DNA of 64,000 nucleotides from CAWFXC01 sp963819735 (GTDB lineage Bacteria > Actinomycetota > Acidimicrobiia > IMCC26256 > DASPTH01). The DNA lies in NCBI GenBank assembly GCA_963819735.1, contig CAWFXC010000001.1, forward strand, positions 806,001 to 870,000, written 5' to 3'. Each line of letters opens with the position of its first letter. Within the stretch, counting starts at the first letter, position 1. A program made the position numbers and the translations under genes. The notes below the pieces were generated by a model. It saw nothing but the letters and a program-made list of their open reading frames with translations. It was not told where the DNA came from and searched no databases. This document shows positions 49,842 to 58,763 of the stretch, piece by piece.

Positions 49842-50659
49842 TAGTTGTCCCAGCGGCTCTGCATCAGGTTGCCCTGGAACTCGGGCGTCCGCTTCTCCTT
49901 GAACGCGGCCACGCCCTCCTGGATGTCGTGGTTGGCGATGGTCCGGTTGGCGAGCGACGCGTACTCCTGCGCGAGCACGTGCTCGCGGTACGTGCGATTG
50001 AGCCCGTCGAGGACCAACCGCTTCGAGAACCGCAGACCGACGGGCGGACCCGCCAGCATCGCGTCGACGAACTCACCGACCTGGTCGGCGAATTCCTCGC
50101 GCGGGTACACGTAGCTCAAGAGTCCGATGCGCTCCGACTCCTTCGCGTCGATGGGCTTGGCGATGGAGATGAGCTCGATCGCCTTGGCGATCCCGACGAT
50201 GCGCGGGAGCAACCAGCCCACCGCGTCGTTGGCGGTGAGGGCGATCCGGCTGAACGCGGTGGCGAAGCGGGCGTCTTCGGAGCCGAGCCGGATGTCGCAG
50301 CACAACGCGAGCCCGAGACCACCGCCGGCGGCAACGCCGTTGATCCCGCCGATCAGCGGCTTCGTGAGCTCCAGCATCGGGAGGAACAGGTTGCGCCCCA
50401 TCGACACCGGCGGGATCTGGCCGCCGTCGGCGGAGAGGTCGACGCCACTGAGATCGGCACCGGCGCAGAACGCGTCGCCGGTGCCGGTCAGCAGCACGAC
50501 CCGCACGTCGTTGTCGTCTTCCGCCTCGCGGCACAACGTGCCGACGTAGTTCATCTGGTCGGGCGTCATCGCGTTGCGCCGCTCCGGCCGGGCCAACCTG
50601 ATCGTCAGCAGGTGGTCACGGCTGGTGACCTCCACCCCCTCGATCGATTCCAGTGCCAC
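49838..50659 (-). CDS. Enoyl-CoA hydratase/isomerase family protein
   Basis: A 273-residue crotonase: IRLARPERRNAMTPDQMNYV, AFCAGADLSGVDLSADG (first oxyanion segment), NGVAAGGGLGLALCCDIRLG (second) and EGVAAFKEKRTPEFQGN at the end. It follows the phosphotransferase gene by 63 bases on the same strand. The DLS-x-DL-S loop after the oxyanion hole is longer than usual. General role in enoyl-CoA hydration or isomerisation. Confidence 0.85.
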   Translation of the reverse strand: MALESIEGVEVTSRDHLLTIRLARPERRNAMTPDQMNYVGTLCREAEDDNDVRVVLLTGTGDAFCAGADLSGVDLSADGGQIPPVSMGRNLFLPMLELTKPLIGGINGVAAGGGLGLALCCDIRLGSEDARFATAFSRIALTANDAVGWLLPRIVGIAKAIELISIAKPIDAKESERIGLLSYVYPREEFADQVGEFVDAMLAGPPVGLRFSKRLVLDGLNRTYREHVLAQEYASLANRTIANHDIQEGVAAFKEKRTPEFQGNLMQSRWDNY

Positions 50660-50722
50660 TCGGTCATCTCCTTCGTCGTTGCTTTCGGATCGGGCGTGCG
50701 TGCGATTCGGGCTGGCGTGCGG

Positions 50723-51739
50723 TCAGGCGCGCAGGAGGTTGCGGGCCTGGGCGATGAGCGGGCCGATCACCGGTACCAACGCCTCCTGCGCCGGGTCGGG
50801 ATGCTCGAGCCGTCGGTTGTGCTTGTTGGTCAGCGAGGCGATCGCCGCCATCTTGAACCGGGCGTGGGCGTCGAACCAGGTGAGGTCGGGCACCGGCGCA
50901 CCGGCCACCGCCTCGTACTCCGCCACGATCTCCGCTCGCGTCGGCATGCCCGGGGGCGTCGACCGGATCGCCGACGGTTGTTCGTCGGCATCGAGGTACG
51001 AGAGGAACCAGCTGAGATCGATCCGCGGGTCCTCCCGCGTCCACAGCTCCCAGTCGATCACCGCCACGACGTCGTCGCCGTCCGCCAACATGTTGCCGAG
51101 GCGGTACTCACCGTGGACGATGGTCGACGGCCGCACGTCGGGGAGCGCGTCGAGCAACGCGTCGGCACACGCCCGGTATCCGGGGCGGAGGTCGTCGCCC
51201 ACCGTCTCGAAGATCCGCACCCACCGTTGCACCTCGTCGACGAGCGAGACCTCGGGTTCGTCGTCGAGACCGACGTCGGCGGGCATAATCGCGTGCAGTC
51301 CGGCCAGGATGCGCGCCGCGGCGTGGAGGCGGTGCCGGATCTCGCCGGGCGCGGGCAACACGGCTCGCTCGTCGAGCAGGGGCTCGAACGACTCACCGGC
51401 GAGGAACTCCATCCCGTAGAGCGGAGGCACGGCGGGGGGATCCCCGAGGTCGGTGAAGCGGATCGCCGCCACCGGCGCCCGCCCGGAGCGGACGATGGCG
51501 TCCTGCACCCGGGCCTGGCGCAACACGTCACGGTTGCGGGTGGGCGCGAGTCCGGGCGGTGCCATCTTCACCACCACCTCGCGGTCGGGGCAATCGTCGC
51601 CGTCGAGGGTGACGAGGTAGGTGAGACTCGACTTCCCGCCGACCAGCGGGCGGAGCCCGGCGACCCGGCACCCGGGTCGCCACTCGCCCACCAGGTCCGA
51701 GATCCGGGCGCGCAGGGCGTCGAGATCCACTGCCGTCAC
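50723..51739 (-). CDS. Phosphotransferase family protein (APH fold)
   Basis: A 338-residue kinase-fold protein. LVGGKSSLTYLVTL (32-45) is the N-lobe loop, VVVKMAPPG the phosphate-binding lysine strand, STIVHGEYRLGNMLADGDDV the catalytic loop and VAVIDWELWTREDPRIDLSW the metal-binding segment. Like the 19763 protein it belongs to the group that accompanies acyl-CoA dehydrogenases in beta-oxidation gene clusters. ATG at 51739 (GTG-coded Met likely) is divergent from the P450 pair at 51829. Confidence 0.82.
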   Translation of the reverse strand: MTAVDLDALRARISDLVGEWRPGCRVAGLRPLVGGKSSLTYLVTLDGDDCPDREVVVKMAPPGLAPTRNRDVLRQARVQDAIVRSGRAPVAAIRFTDLGDPPAVPPLYGMEFLAGESFEPLLDERAVLPAPGEIRHRLHAAARILAGLHAIMPADVGLDDEPEVSLVDEVQRWVRIFETVGDDLRPGYRACADALLDALPDVRPSTIVHGEYRLGNMLADGDDVVAVIDWELWTREDPRIDLSWFLSYLDADEQPSAIRSTPPGMPTRAEIVAEYEAVAGAPVPDLTWFDAHARFKMAAIASLTNKHNRRLEHPDPAQEALVPVIGPLIAQARNLLRA

Positions 51740-51787
51740 CGCGCTCCCCCTTTCCCCGGCTACGCCCTCGTGGCCCCCGCCAACTTT

Positions 51788-51802
51788 GGATACATTATGT
51801 AC
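51788..51802 (+). promoter_or_regulatory. GGATACATTATGTAC element with TACATTATGTA palindrome
   Basis: An AT-rich island in the 89-base divergent gap before the P450 gene. It contains the perfect 11-base palindrome TACATTATGTA (51791-51801). It lies 27-41 bases upstream of the 51829 start, a position suited to both promoter and operator. A near-identical element is at 47788-47802 (opposite strand). Confidence 0.5.
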
Positions 51803-51828
51803 TTTCCGCGAGCCGGGGGGAGCCGACG

Positions 51829-53040
51829 ATGGTGGAGTACGACCCGTATTCCGACGAGGTCCAGCACAACCCGTACCCGTTCTACCGGCGGCTGCGCGAC
51901 GAAGCGCCCGTGTACCACAACGAGCAGTACGACTTCTACGTCCTGAGTCGCTACGACGACGTGCTCGCGACGCTCATCGACTTCGAGCACTTCACCACCA
52001 CGCAGGGCGTGTCGCTCGAACGGGCCGAGGTCGGGCAGGACCTCCTCATCCTGAAGGACCCGCCCGAGCACACCTGGTACCGCAAGGCGATGGCGCGCAT
52101 GTTCACGCCGCGCACCATCGCCGAACTCGAGCCGTTCATCCGCCGCGTGAGCGTCGAACTGCTCGACGATCTCCAGCGCGGGCTGCGCGACGGCGACGCA
52201 AAGGGCTTCGACGTCACCGCCGACTTCGCGTTGAAGTTGCCGCTGTACGTGATCGCCGAGCTGATCGGCCTCCCCGACGACTACCGCGTGCGGGCCCGGC
52301 AGCTGAGCGAGCTCACCGCGCGACGCGATCCGTCACCCGAGGTCATGGCGCAGACCATCGAGCACATGACGACGTTCCGCGAGTACCTGATCGGCGTCAC
52401 CGCTGAACGCCGGCAACACCTCGGCGACGACATCGTGAGCACGCTCATCACCAAGCCCGTGATCGACGGCGACGGCAACGAGCACTACCTCTCCGACGAC
52501 GAGATCTCGTACTTCTTCTTCGAGCTCACCTTTGCCGGCCACGAGACCACCGCGAAGTCGATCACCAACGCGATGGTCGCGCTCTCCTGGTATGCCGACC
52601 AACGACGCGAGCTGGCGTCCGACCGCGCGCTGGTGCCGAACGCGGTCGAAGAGTTCCTCCGCTGGGACACCGTGTCGCACTACCTCACCCGGACCCCGCT
52701 GGAGGATGCGGAGATCAGGGGCGTTCGCATCCCGGCCGGGCGGCCGATCGCCTGCATGATCGCGTCGGCGAACCACGACGAACGACAGTACGACGAGCCC
52801 GAGCTGCTCGACATCCACCGCAAGATCGAGCGCGGCATCTCGTTCGGGTTCGGTCCGCACGTGTGCATCGGGGCCGCGCTCGCGCGCATCGAGATGCGCA
52901 TCGCGTTCGAAGAGTTCCTCGCCCGGTTCCCCGACTTCCACATCGGCGACGAGCGCGCCATCGCCCGGGCACCGTCGGCGCAGATCCGGGGCCTCACCCA
53001 CCTCCCACTCGAGATCGAGCAGTCAACCGCGGCGGTCTAG
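51829..53040 (+). CDS. Cytochrome P450
   Basis: A 403-residue soluble P450 with canonical motifs: I-helix AGHETT at 236-241, ExxR in EEFLRWD near 274-280, and heme loop FGFGPHVCIG with ligand C346. The N-terminus DPYSDEVQHNPYPFYRRLRD resembles the CYP107/CYP125-neighbour bacterial groups. ATG at 51829 follows GGGGGGAG. It is adjacent (2-base gap) to a second, divergent P450 with an atypical I-helix, and an ACAD and two hydrolases follow, so 51829-57921 is a plus-strand operon. Likely hydroxylates a terpenoid, steroid or fatty acid. Confidence 0.88.
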   Translation: MVEYDPYSDEVQHNPYPFYRRLRDEAPVYHNEQYDFYVLSRYDDVLATLIDFEHFTTTQGVSLERAEVGQDLLILKDPPEHTWYRKAMARMFTPRTIAELEPFIRRVSVELLDDLQRGLRDGDAKGFDVTADFALKLPLYVIAELIGLPDDYRVRARQLSELTARRDPSPEVMAQTIEHMTTFREYLIGVTAERRQHLGDDIVSTLITKPVIDGDGNEHYLSDDEISYFFFELTFAGHETTAKSITNAMVALSWYADQRRELASDRALVPNAVEEFLRWDTVSHYLTRTPLEDAEIRGVRIPAGRPIACMIASANHDERQYDEPELLDIHRKIERGISFGFGPHVCIGAALARIEMRIAFEEFLARFPDFHIGDERAIARAPSAQIRGLTHLPLEIEQSTAAV

Positions 53041-53042
53041 GG

Positions 53043-54203
53043 ATGCCCGAGCTCGACATCACGATGGACGACATCCCGGACATGCACCGTGTGCTGGCAG
53101 CCCTGCGCGAGCAGGGGCCGGTCGTGCAGGTGCGCTGCTACGGCGCGCCGGCGTGGATCATCCTCTCCTACGAAGCCCTGCGCGATGCGCTGCGCGACGA
53201 AGAGACGTTCCCGTCGGAGGCGTCCTACAGCAAGAACACCGACCCCGCGGTCGGGCGCACGCTCAATTCGATGAAGGGCGAGGAGCACAACCGCAACCGA
53301 TCGGTGGTGTCGCCCACGTTTCGCAAGCAACGCATGGCGGTGTACGGCACCGACGTGCTGGAGCCGGTGTGCCAATCGCTCGTCGACCGCTTCGGCGGCG
53401 AACGCGAGGTCGACCTGCGGGCCGTCCTCACGCACCTCTTCCCGATGGTCGTGATCACGCGGCTCCTCGGCCTGCCGTGGCACGACTACGAGGTGCTCGA
53501 GGGCTGGTCGAACGCGTTGTTCACCTTCCCCTTCGATCCCGAAGGCGCGCTACGCGCCAAGGCCGAGTTCACCGAGTTCCTGGAGCAGGTGATCGCTGCC
53601 CGCCGCGCCGAGCCGAGCGACGACCTGATCAGCACGCTCGTCGCGGGCGAGTTCCAGGGCCGCACCCTCGAGCAGGAAGAGATCCTCTCGTTCCTCCGGT
53701 TGCTGTTCCCGGCCGGAACCCACAACACCACCAACGCGATCGGGAACCTGTTCTTCGCCCTCCTCGAAGACCCCGACCGGATGGCCCGCGTGCGCGAGGA
53801 ACCCGAGGCGCGGCACTGGGCGGTGGAGGAGACGTTGCGCTGGGAGCCGTCAGTCGGCAACCTGCCGCGCCAGGCGTGCGCCGCGGGCGCGCGGTGGGGC
53901 GGCGTCGACCTCCCGCCCGACGCCACGATGGTGTACTCGTTCTCCGCCGCCGCTCGCGACCCCGAGATGTTCGCGGCCCCGGATCGCTTCGATCTCGATC
54001 GTCACCCGCAGGAGATGCTCACGTTCGGGTTGGGCGAGCACTTCTGTCTCGGCGCGTGGCTGGCCCGCGAGGAGATGCGCGTGGCCCTCGACGTGCTCCT
54101 CGAGCGCACCCGCGAGATCCGACTCGTCGACGTCGACGCGGCGCGCCCTCGGGGTGGCTCGCTCCGCGGCCCGCTCGCGCTGCCCGTCGCCATCGACTGG
54201 TAA
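53043..54203 (+). CDS. Cytochrome P450 with atypical I-helix
   Basis: A 386-residue P450 with a normal ExxR (EETLRW, near 262-267) and heme loop FGLGEHFCLG (C335). The I-helix, however, reads PAGTHNTT (223-230): relative to the usual AG-x-D/E-T-T the acidic residue and first threonine are His227 and Asn228. That acid/alcohol pair normally delivers protons for O-O cleavage, so this enzyme may use another proton path, act as a peroxygenase or bind ligand without classical monooxygenation. It starts 2 bases after the preceding P450 stop and lies in the same operon. The N-terminus is short compared with the first P450. Confidence 0.85.
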   Translation: MPELDITMDDIPDMHRVLAALREQGPVVQVRCYGAPAWIILSYEALRDALRDEETFPSEASYSKNTDPAVGRTLNSMKGEEHNRNRSVVSPTFRKQRMAVYGTDVLEPVCQSLVDRFGGEREVDLRAVLTHLFPMVVITRLLGLPWHDYEVLEGWSNALFTFPFDPEGALRAKAEFTEFLEQVIAARRAEPSDDLISTLVAGEFQGRTLEQEEILSFLRLLFPAGTHNTTNAIGNLFFALLEDPDRMARVREEPEARHWAVEETLRWEPSVGNLPRQACAAGARWGGVDLPPDATMVYSFSAAARDPEMFAAPDRFDLDRHPQEMLTFGLGEHFCLGAWLAREEMRVALDVLLERTREIRLVDVDAARPRGGSLRGPLALPVAIDW

Positions 54204-54258
54204 CCCCGCTTCCCGCACCCCGATCGCCCACTTCCACTCCCGAGACAGGACCGCCGGC

Positions 54259-55473
54259 ATGGACCTCCCCATCCCCGAGCACGTACGCCCGATCCGCGAC
54301 AAGTTCTACGACTTCATCCAGGAGCGGATCATCCCGCGCGAGCAGGAGATGTACTCCTGGTGGGTCACCGGCGACCCCGGCGGCGCGCTGATGGCCGAGT
54401 TGCGCGCGCAGGCGAAGGCCGAAGGGCTGTGGGCCATCGGCCACCCGAAGGAGGTCGGCGGCGGCGGCATGCCCTTCCTCGACTATGTGTACATCAACGA
54501 GGTGATCGGCCTGTCGGAACCGGCGGTGTGGGTGTTCGGCACCGGCACGCTGCAGGACTCCCTCATGCTCAACGAGTTCGCGTCGCCCGAATGGCGCGAC
54601 CGCTACCTCGGCCCCCTCGTCGACGGTGACATCATCCAGAGCTTCGGGATGACCGAGCCGGGGGTCGCGTCGTCCGACGCCACCCAACTCCAGACCACCG
54701 CGGTGCTCGACGGCGACGAGTGGGTGATCAACGGGCGCAAGTGGTTCACCAGCCTTGCGCACTACGCGCAGTACACCACGGTGATCGCGCGCACCGAGGA
54801 GCACGCCGAACGGCCGCACCTCGCGTTCTCGGCGATCATCGTGCCCACCGACACGCCCGGCTACAACATCGTGCGCGCGGTGCCGGTGTTCGGCGAGATC
54901 GAGGGTGACCACTGCGAGGTCGAGTACGACAACGTGCGCGTCCCCGCGAGCAATCTGCTCGGCGCGCGTGGCCAGGGCTTCCTGCTCGGCCAGAAGCGCC
55001 TCGGCCCCGGGCGCATCTTCCACGCCATGCGCTTCCTGGGCCGGGCCGAACGGGCCTACGACTACATGTGCAACCGGGCCGTGCGCCGGGTCGCGTTCGG
55101 CGGTCCGCTGGCCGAGAAGCAGCTCATCCAGCAGATGGTGTTCGAGACCGCGGCGGAGATCCGGGCGTGTCGTCACATCGCGCTCGACGCCGCCGAGCAG
55201 ATGGACGCCGGCGATCCGGCCCGGGTCGAGATCGGCATGATCAAGGTGCTCACCGCCCGCATGTTCCACAACGCGGTCGACCGCGCCATCCAGGTGCACG
55301 GCGGGATGGGCGTCACCGGCGATCTCCCGCTCGAGCGCTTCTACAAGGAGGCGCGGCTGGGCCGGATCTGGGACGGTCCCGACGAGACCCACATCGCCAC
55401 GGTGGCGCGCTTGCTCCTCAAGCCCTACCGCGACGAAGCTGCGGCGGAGGCGGCGGCCGAGCTGCCCGGGTAG
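54259..55473 (+). CDS. Acyl-CoA dehydrogenase family protein
   Basis: A 404-residue ACAD with full domain layout: N-terminal helices, middle domain SFGMTEPGVASSDATQLQTT (FAD/substrate) and WVINGRKWFTS, then the C-terminal IQVHGGMGVTGDLPLERFYK and RIWDGPDETHIATVARLLLK with the glutamate E of GPDE as candidate catalytic base. It resembles the long-chain/branched ACAD group (ACAD10/11-like) that often accompanies APH-type phosphotransferases, two of which are in the window. ATG at 54259, with ACAGGA upstream. 55 bases after the P450 gene. Confidence 0.87.
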   Translation: MDLPIPEHVRPIRDKFYDFIQERIIPREQEMYSWWVTGDPGGALMAELRAQAKAEGLWAIGHPKEVGGGGMPFLDYVYINEVIGLSEPAVWVFGTGTLQDSLMLNEFASPEWRDRYLGPLVDGDIIQSFGMTEPGVASSDATQLQTTAVLDGDEWVINGRKWFTSLAHYAQYTTVIARTEEHAERPHLAFSAIIVPTDTPGYNIVRAVPVFGEIEGDHCEVEYDNVRVPASNLLGARGQGFLLGQKRLGPGRIFHAMRFLGRAERAYDYMCNRAVRRVAFGGPLAEKQLIQQMVFETAAEIRACRHIALDAAEQMDAGDPARVEIGMIKVLTARMFHNAVDRAIQVHGGMGVTGDLPLERFYKEARLGRIWDGPDETHIATVARLLLKPYRDEAAAEAAAELPG

Positions 55474-55486
55474 GCGAGGAGGTTCC

Positions 55487-56299
55487 GTGCCGTTCGCGAG
55501 CATTCCGGCGAGGAATCTCGACGTCTTCTACGAAGCGCGCGGGAGCGGCGATCCGGTTGTGCTGATCGGCGGCTTCACGAGCACGGTCGCCACCTGGGGC
55601 CGCCAGGTGGGCCTCCTGTCGGAGCGCTTCCGGGTGATCGCGCTCGACAACCGGGGCAGTGGCCGCACCCGCGTCATCGACGACGACGGCGTGCGCTCGC
55701 CGGTGATCTGGAGCGACGACATCGCCGCGTTCTGCGACCAGTTGGCGCTCCCCGCGGTCCACCTGGTGGGCGTGTCGATGGGCGGCGTCATCGCGCAGGC
55801 CTTCGCGACGCGGCACGAATCACGGTTGCGGTCGCTCACCCTCATGTGCACGACGCCGGGCGGCGACCACGCCCCCGCGGTGCCGCTCGACGTGCTGCAA
55901 GGCGTGATTCGGGGCTCGCAACCCGATCCGACCGACGACGACATCGACGCGTTGGCGCGCGCGGTCGCACATCCCGAGACCCGCACGAAGCGACGAGAGG
56001 CGTGGGAGTGCTTCCTCGCCACCCGTCTCGCGGAGTCGCACACCGTCGACGAGATGCAGCGCCGCCAAGCCGGGCTGCGCGGCTTCACCGCGTGGAACGA
56101 GCTCGCCAACCTGTCGGTGCCCACCCTCGTGATGACCGGATCCGACGACCGCCTGGTCCCGCCGGAGAACTCGCGCGCGCTCGCCGATCGCATACCGGGC
56201 GCCGAGCTGCAGATCATCCACGACGGCGGCCACATCTTCTTCGTCGAGCAATCGCACGCCGTGAACCAGGCCCTGTTGGCGTTCCTGACCTGTCACTGA
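55487..56299 (+). CDS. Alpha/beta-fold hydrolase
   Basis: A 270-residue alpha/beta hydrolase: oxyanion region LIGGFTSTVATWG (26-38), nucleophile elbow GVSMGG with S97, acid in TGSDDRLVPPENS and catalytic His in IHDGGHIFFVEQ. The layout fits the haloperoxidase/meta-cleavage-product hydrolase group. GTG at 55487 has a perfect GAGGAGG ahead of it. It lies between the ACAD and the CocE-type hydrolase in one operon, so it may hydrolyse an ester or C-C bond formed after P450 action. Confidence 0.85.
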   Translation: MPFASIPARNLDVFYEARGSGDPVVLIGGFTSTVATWGRQVGLLSERFRVIALDNRGSGRTRVIDDDGVRSPVIWSDDIAAFCDQLALPAVHLVGVSMGGVIAQAFATRHESRLRSLTLMCTTPGGDHAPAVPLDVLQGVIRGSQPDPTDDDIDALARAVAHPETRTKRREAWECFLATRLAESHTVDEMQRRQAGLRGFTAWNELANLSVPTLVMTGSDDRLVPPENSRALADRIPGAELQIIHDGGHIFFVEQSHAVNQALLAFLTCH

Positions 56300-56310
56300 T
56301 CGGAGCAACC

Positions 56311-57921
56311 ATGCGTCCACGCACAAACGAGGTCGACATCGAGCGCGACGTGAAGGTCGAGATGCCCGATGGCGTCATGCTGCTCACCGACGTCTACCAC
56401 CCCGTCGGCGTCGACGACGCGCCCACCATCCTCGAGCGCACGCCCTACGGCCGCGTCGGCATGGCCACGCAGTCCGGCCCGGAGTTCGCGGCGCGCGGCT
56501 ACCGCTACATCCTGCAGGCGAGCCGCGGGACCGACGGCTCCGGTGGGTCGCACAGCTACTTCGCCGAAGCCCCCGACGGGCGTGCCACCGCCGACTGGAT
56601 CGCCGACCAGTCGTGGTTCAACGGCACCCTCGGCTCGTACGGCGCGAGTTACATGGGCTTCACGCAGTGGGCGTTGGCGTCGACCACGCCTCCGCACCTG
56701 AAGGCGATGGCCATCGCACTGTCGGCGTCGGTGCGCGCGTTCTCCTGGTATCCGGGCGGATCGCTCGCGCTCGAGGTGATCATCCCGTGGGACCTCGGCG
56801 CGGTCCAGTTCAACCGCCCGAACAACGTCGGCATCGTCAACGACGTCTCGGCCGAAGCCGTCGACGCGCGCATGGCCGAGTTGCGCGCCGGCTTCGACCA
56901 CCTCCCCCTCGGCGACGTGATCCGCCACGTCACCGGCGAAGACCTGGCGTTGTTCCAGGACCAACTCGAACACGCGTCGCTCGACGACCCCTTCTGGGCC
57001 CCGCTCGACTACAGCGGCCTGCTGGCCGAGTGGACCGTGCCCACGTTGCTGGTCGACGGCTGGCACGACTATCCGCTGCCGCGCGTGTGCGACGACTACC
57101 TCGCCCTGCGCGACTCCCCCGCCCCGGCCCGGCTGCGCATCGGCGCCGGCGGCCACCTCGGCGGCGGAGGGGAGGGCGGCATGACCGACGCGCCGCTCGC
57201 GTGGTTCGACACCTACCTGCGCGGCGAGGAAGGGCTGCTCGGGGAGAGCCCGGTGACCGTGCACGTCCAGGGCGAGGGTGGGAGTTGGCGCGACCTCGCC
57301 GACTGGCCCCCGCCGGCCACGCGCACCCACTGGTACCTCCAACCGGGCGGTGGGCTCGGCACCGACGCGCCGGTCGACGCGAACGCGCCCGACCGGTACA
57401 CCTACGACCCCGCCGACCCCACGCCGTCGATCGGGGGTATCGGGATGCTCACCGGTGGCCCGGCCGACAACCGCCCGCTCGAGGCGCGCGACGACGTGCT
57501 CGTGTACACCAGCGATCCGCTCACCGATCCGCTGCTCGTGGTCGGGCCGGTCGACGCCGAGTTGTACGTGACCTCGAGCCTCGATCACACCGACTTCTTC
57601 GTGCGGCTCTGCGACGTTCACCCCGACGGGCGATCAGTCAACGTGTGCGACGGGCTGCAGCGGTTCGATCCATCATCGATCCGGCGTGATCCCGACGGCA
57701 CGTTCCGCGTCGCGGTCGACCTGTGGCCCGCCGGCCATCACTTCGCCGCCGGTCACCGCGTGCGGGTGCAAGTGTCGAGCGGTTCCCATCCCGTCTACGC
57801 GCGCAACCTCGGCGCCGGGGAACCGCCGGCGACGGCCACCGCGATGCGCACCGCCGACCAGGCGGTCCATCACCAGCCGGGTCGGCTCTCCGCGCTGGTG
57901 CTGCCCCACGTACGCGTATAG
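56311..57921 (+). CDS. CocE/NonD family serine hydrolase
   Basis: A 536-residue protein of the X-Pro dipeptidyl-peptidase/cocaine-esterase family. Nucleophile S113 sits in GSYGASYMGF (108-117), the acid is in LLVDGWHDYPLPR and the His in IGAGGHLGGG; the C-terminal jelly-roll domain begins near DPLLVVGPVDAELYVTSSLD. It hydrolyses acyl esters or amides. ATG at 56311 with GGAGC upstream. It ends the P450-ACAD-hydrolase operon, 7 bases from the convergent SH3 gene. Confidence 0.87.
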   Translation: MRPRTNEVDIERDVKVEMPDGVMLLTDVYHPVGVDDAPTILERTPYGRVGMATQSGPEFAARGYRYILQASRGTDGSGGSHSYFAEAPDGRATADWIADQSWFNGTLGSYGASYMGFTQWALASTTPPHLKAMAIALSASVRAFSWYPGGSLALEVIIPWDLGAVQFNRPNNVGIVNDVSAEAVDARMAELRAGFDHLPLGDVIRHVTGEDLALFQDQLEHASLDDPFWAPLDYSGLLAEWTVPTLLVDGWHDYPLPRVCDDYLALRDSPAPARLRIGAGGHLGGGGEGGMTDAPLAWFDTYLRGEEGLLGESPVTVHVQGEGGSWRDLADWPPPATRTHWYLQPGGGLGTDAPVDANAPDRYTYDPADPTPSIGGIGMLTGGPADNRPLEARDDVLVYTSDPLTDPLLVVGPVDAELYVTSSLDHTDFFVRLCDVHPDGRSVNVCDGLQRFDPSSIRRDPDGTFRVAVDLWPAGHHFAAGHRVRVQVSSGSHPVYARNLGAGEPPATATAMRTADQAVHHQPGRLSALVLPHVRV

Positions 57922-57928
57922 CCGCCCC

Positions 57929-58471
57929 TCAGATCCCCGGGCATTGCGGCACGACCGTACGGTCGTCGACGGCGGTGCCGATGTTGACGTATTGCGCGGT
58001 GACGTAGCCGACCGGACCCAGCCCGGTGATACGGAGCCACTTCGTCGTCGGCCCGTTCGGTCCGTCGACCGACTGCCCTTCGATGACGCAGACCACGAGC
58101 ACCTTGCGCCCGGCGGCGACGGTGCCGACGGTCTTGTACTGCGTTCCCGGCCCCTCGCGGATGTTGACGCTGTCGGTCACGGGGAAGGGTCCGGCCGGCG
58201 CCGCCGGTGCTTTGGTCGTGGTCGTCGCGGCCGCGGCACGATCGGAAGCCGGGTTCGAGGAGTCTTCGGAGTTGCTGGCGTAGAGATAGGCGGCCGCGAA
58301 CACGCCGATGGCCACCGCGACGAACAGCAGGGTGCCGATGATGCGCCGACGGCGCCGGCGGCGGGCCCGCACCGAGCGCGGGTTCGGGGGGATCGCAGCA
58401 CCGGTGTCGATCGGTACCCCCATCGTGTCGCTCGATTCCGTCGCCGACGAGTCCGACAACGCGCCGGTCAC
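57929..58471 (-). CDS. Membrane-anchored SH3-domain protein
   Basis: A 180-residue protein. An arginine-rich stretch at 36-43 precedes a single transmembrane helix (about 44-66), then an Ala/Thr/Pro linker (TTTTKAPAAPAG), then a bacterial SH3 domain with the signature DSVNIREGPGTQYKTVGTVA (98-117). The arginine cluster indicates N-terminus in, SH3 domain outside, where it could bind peptidoglycan. Not obviously linked to the catabolic genes; it marks the edge of that block. Confidence 0.8.
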   Translation of the reverse strand: MTGALSDSSATESSDTMGVPIDTGAAIPPNPRSVRARRRRRRRIIGTLLFVAVAIGVFAAAYLYASNSEDSSNPASDRAAAATTTTKAPAAPAGPFPVTDSVNIREGPGTQYKTVGTVAAGRKVLVVCVIEGQSVDGPNGPTTKWLRITGLGPVGYVTAQYVNIGTAVDDRTVVPQCPGI

Positions 58472-58763
58472 GCGAGTGGGAGTCGAATGTACCCATGGTC
58501 GAGGTCACGGCCAAACGGAGAAGGCGCAGGATGCGGCACCGCCACAACTGAAACCAAATGAGCCGACGCGGCGTCTGACTTCGGGCGGATCACCGAGATT
58601 CATGAACGGATTCGAGGTCCCAGTTATGGCCAGGACGACATTCCGCGTCAATCAACTCCTCCGGGCGTGCTTCCGCCAGCTTCCCCAGCAGCCGTATCCG
58701 AGCGATCATCCGTGGAGCAAGCGCCACGATCCGCAGCGCCCGCGGGGCTGACGGAGCACTCGA
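58472..58763. other. 292-base intergenic stretch without a gene
   Basis: This gap lies between the SH3 gene start and the end of the PAC2 gene. Its composition is less GC-rich than the neighbours. Several short open frames cross it but none has codon bias or similarity I recognise. It must hold the SH3 promoter (minus strand) near 58480-58550. No hairpin or repeat stands out. Confidence 0.5.

Noticed and set aside
58308..58751. A 147-codon plus-strand frame in the gap after the SH3 gene
   Set aside because: It runs antisense through the SH3 gene's N-terminal region and has no recognisable domain or start context.
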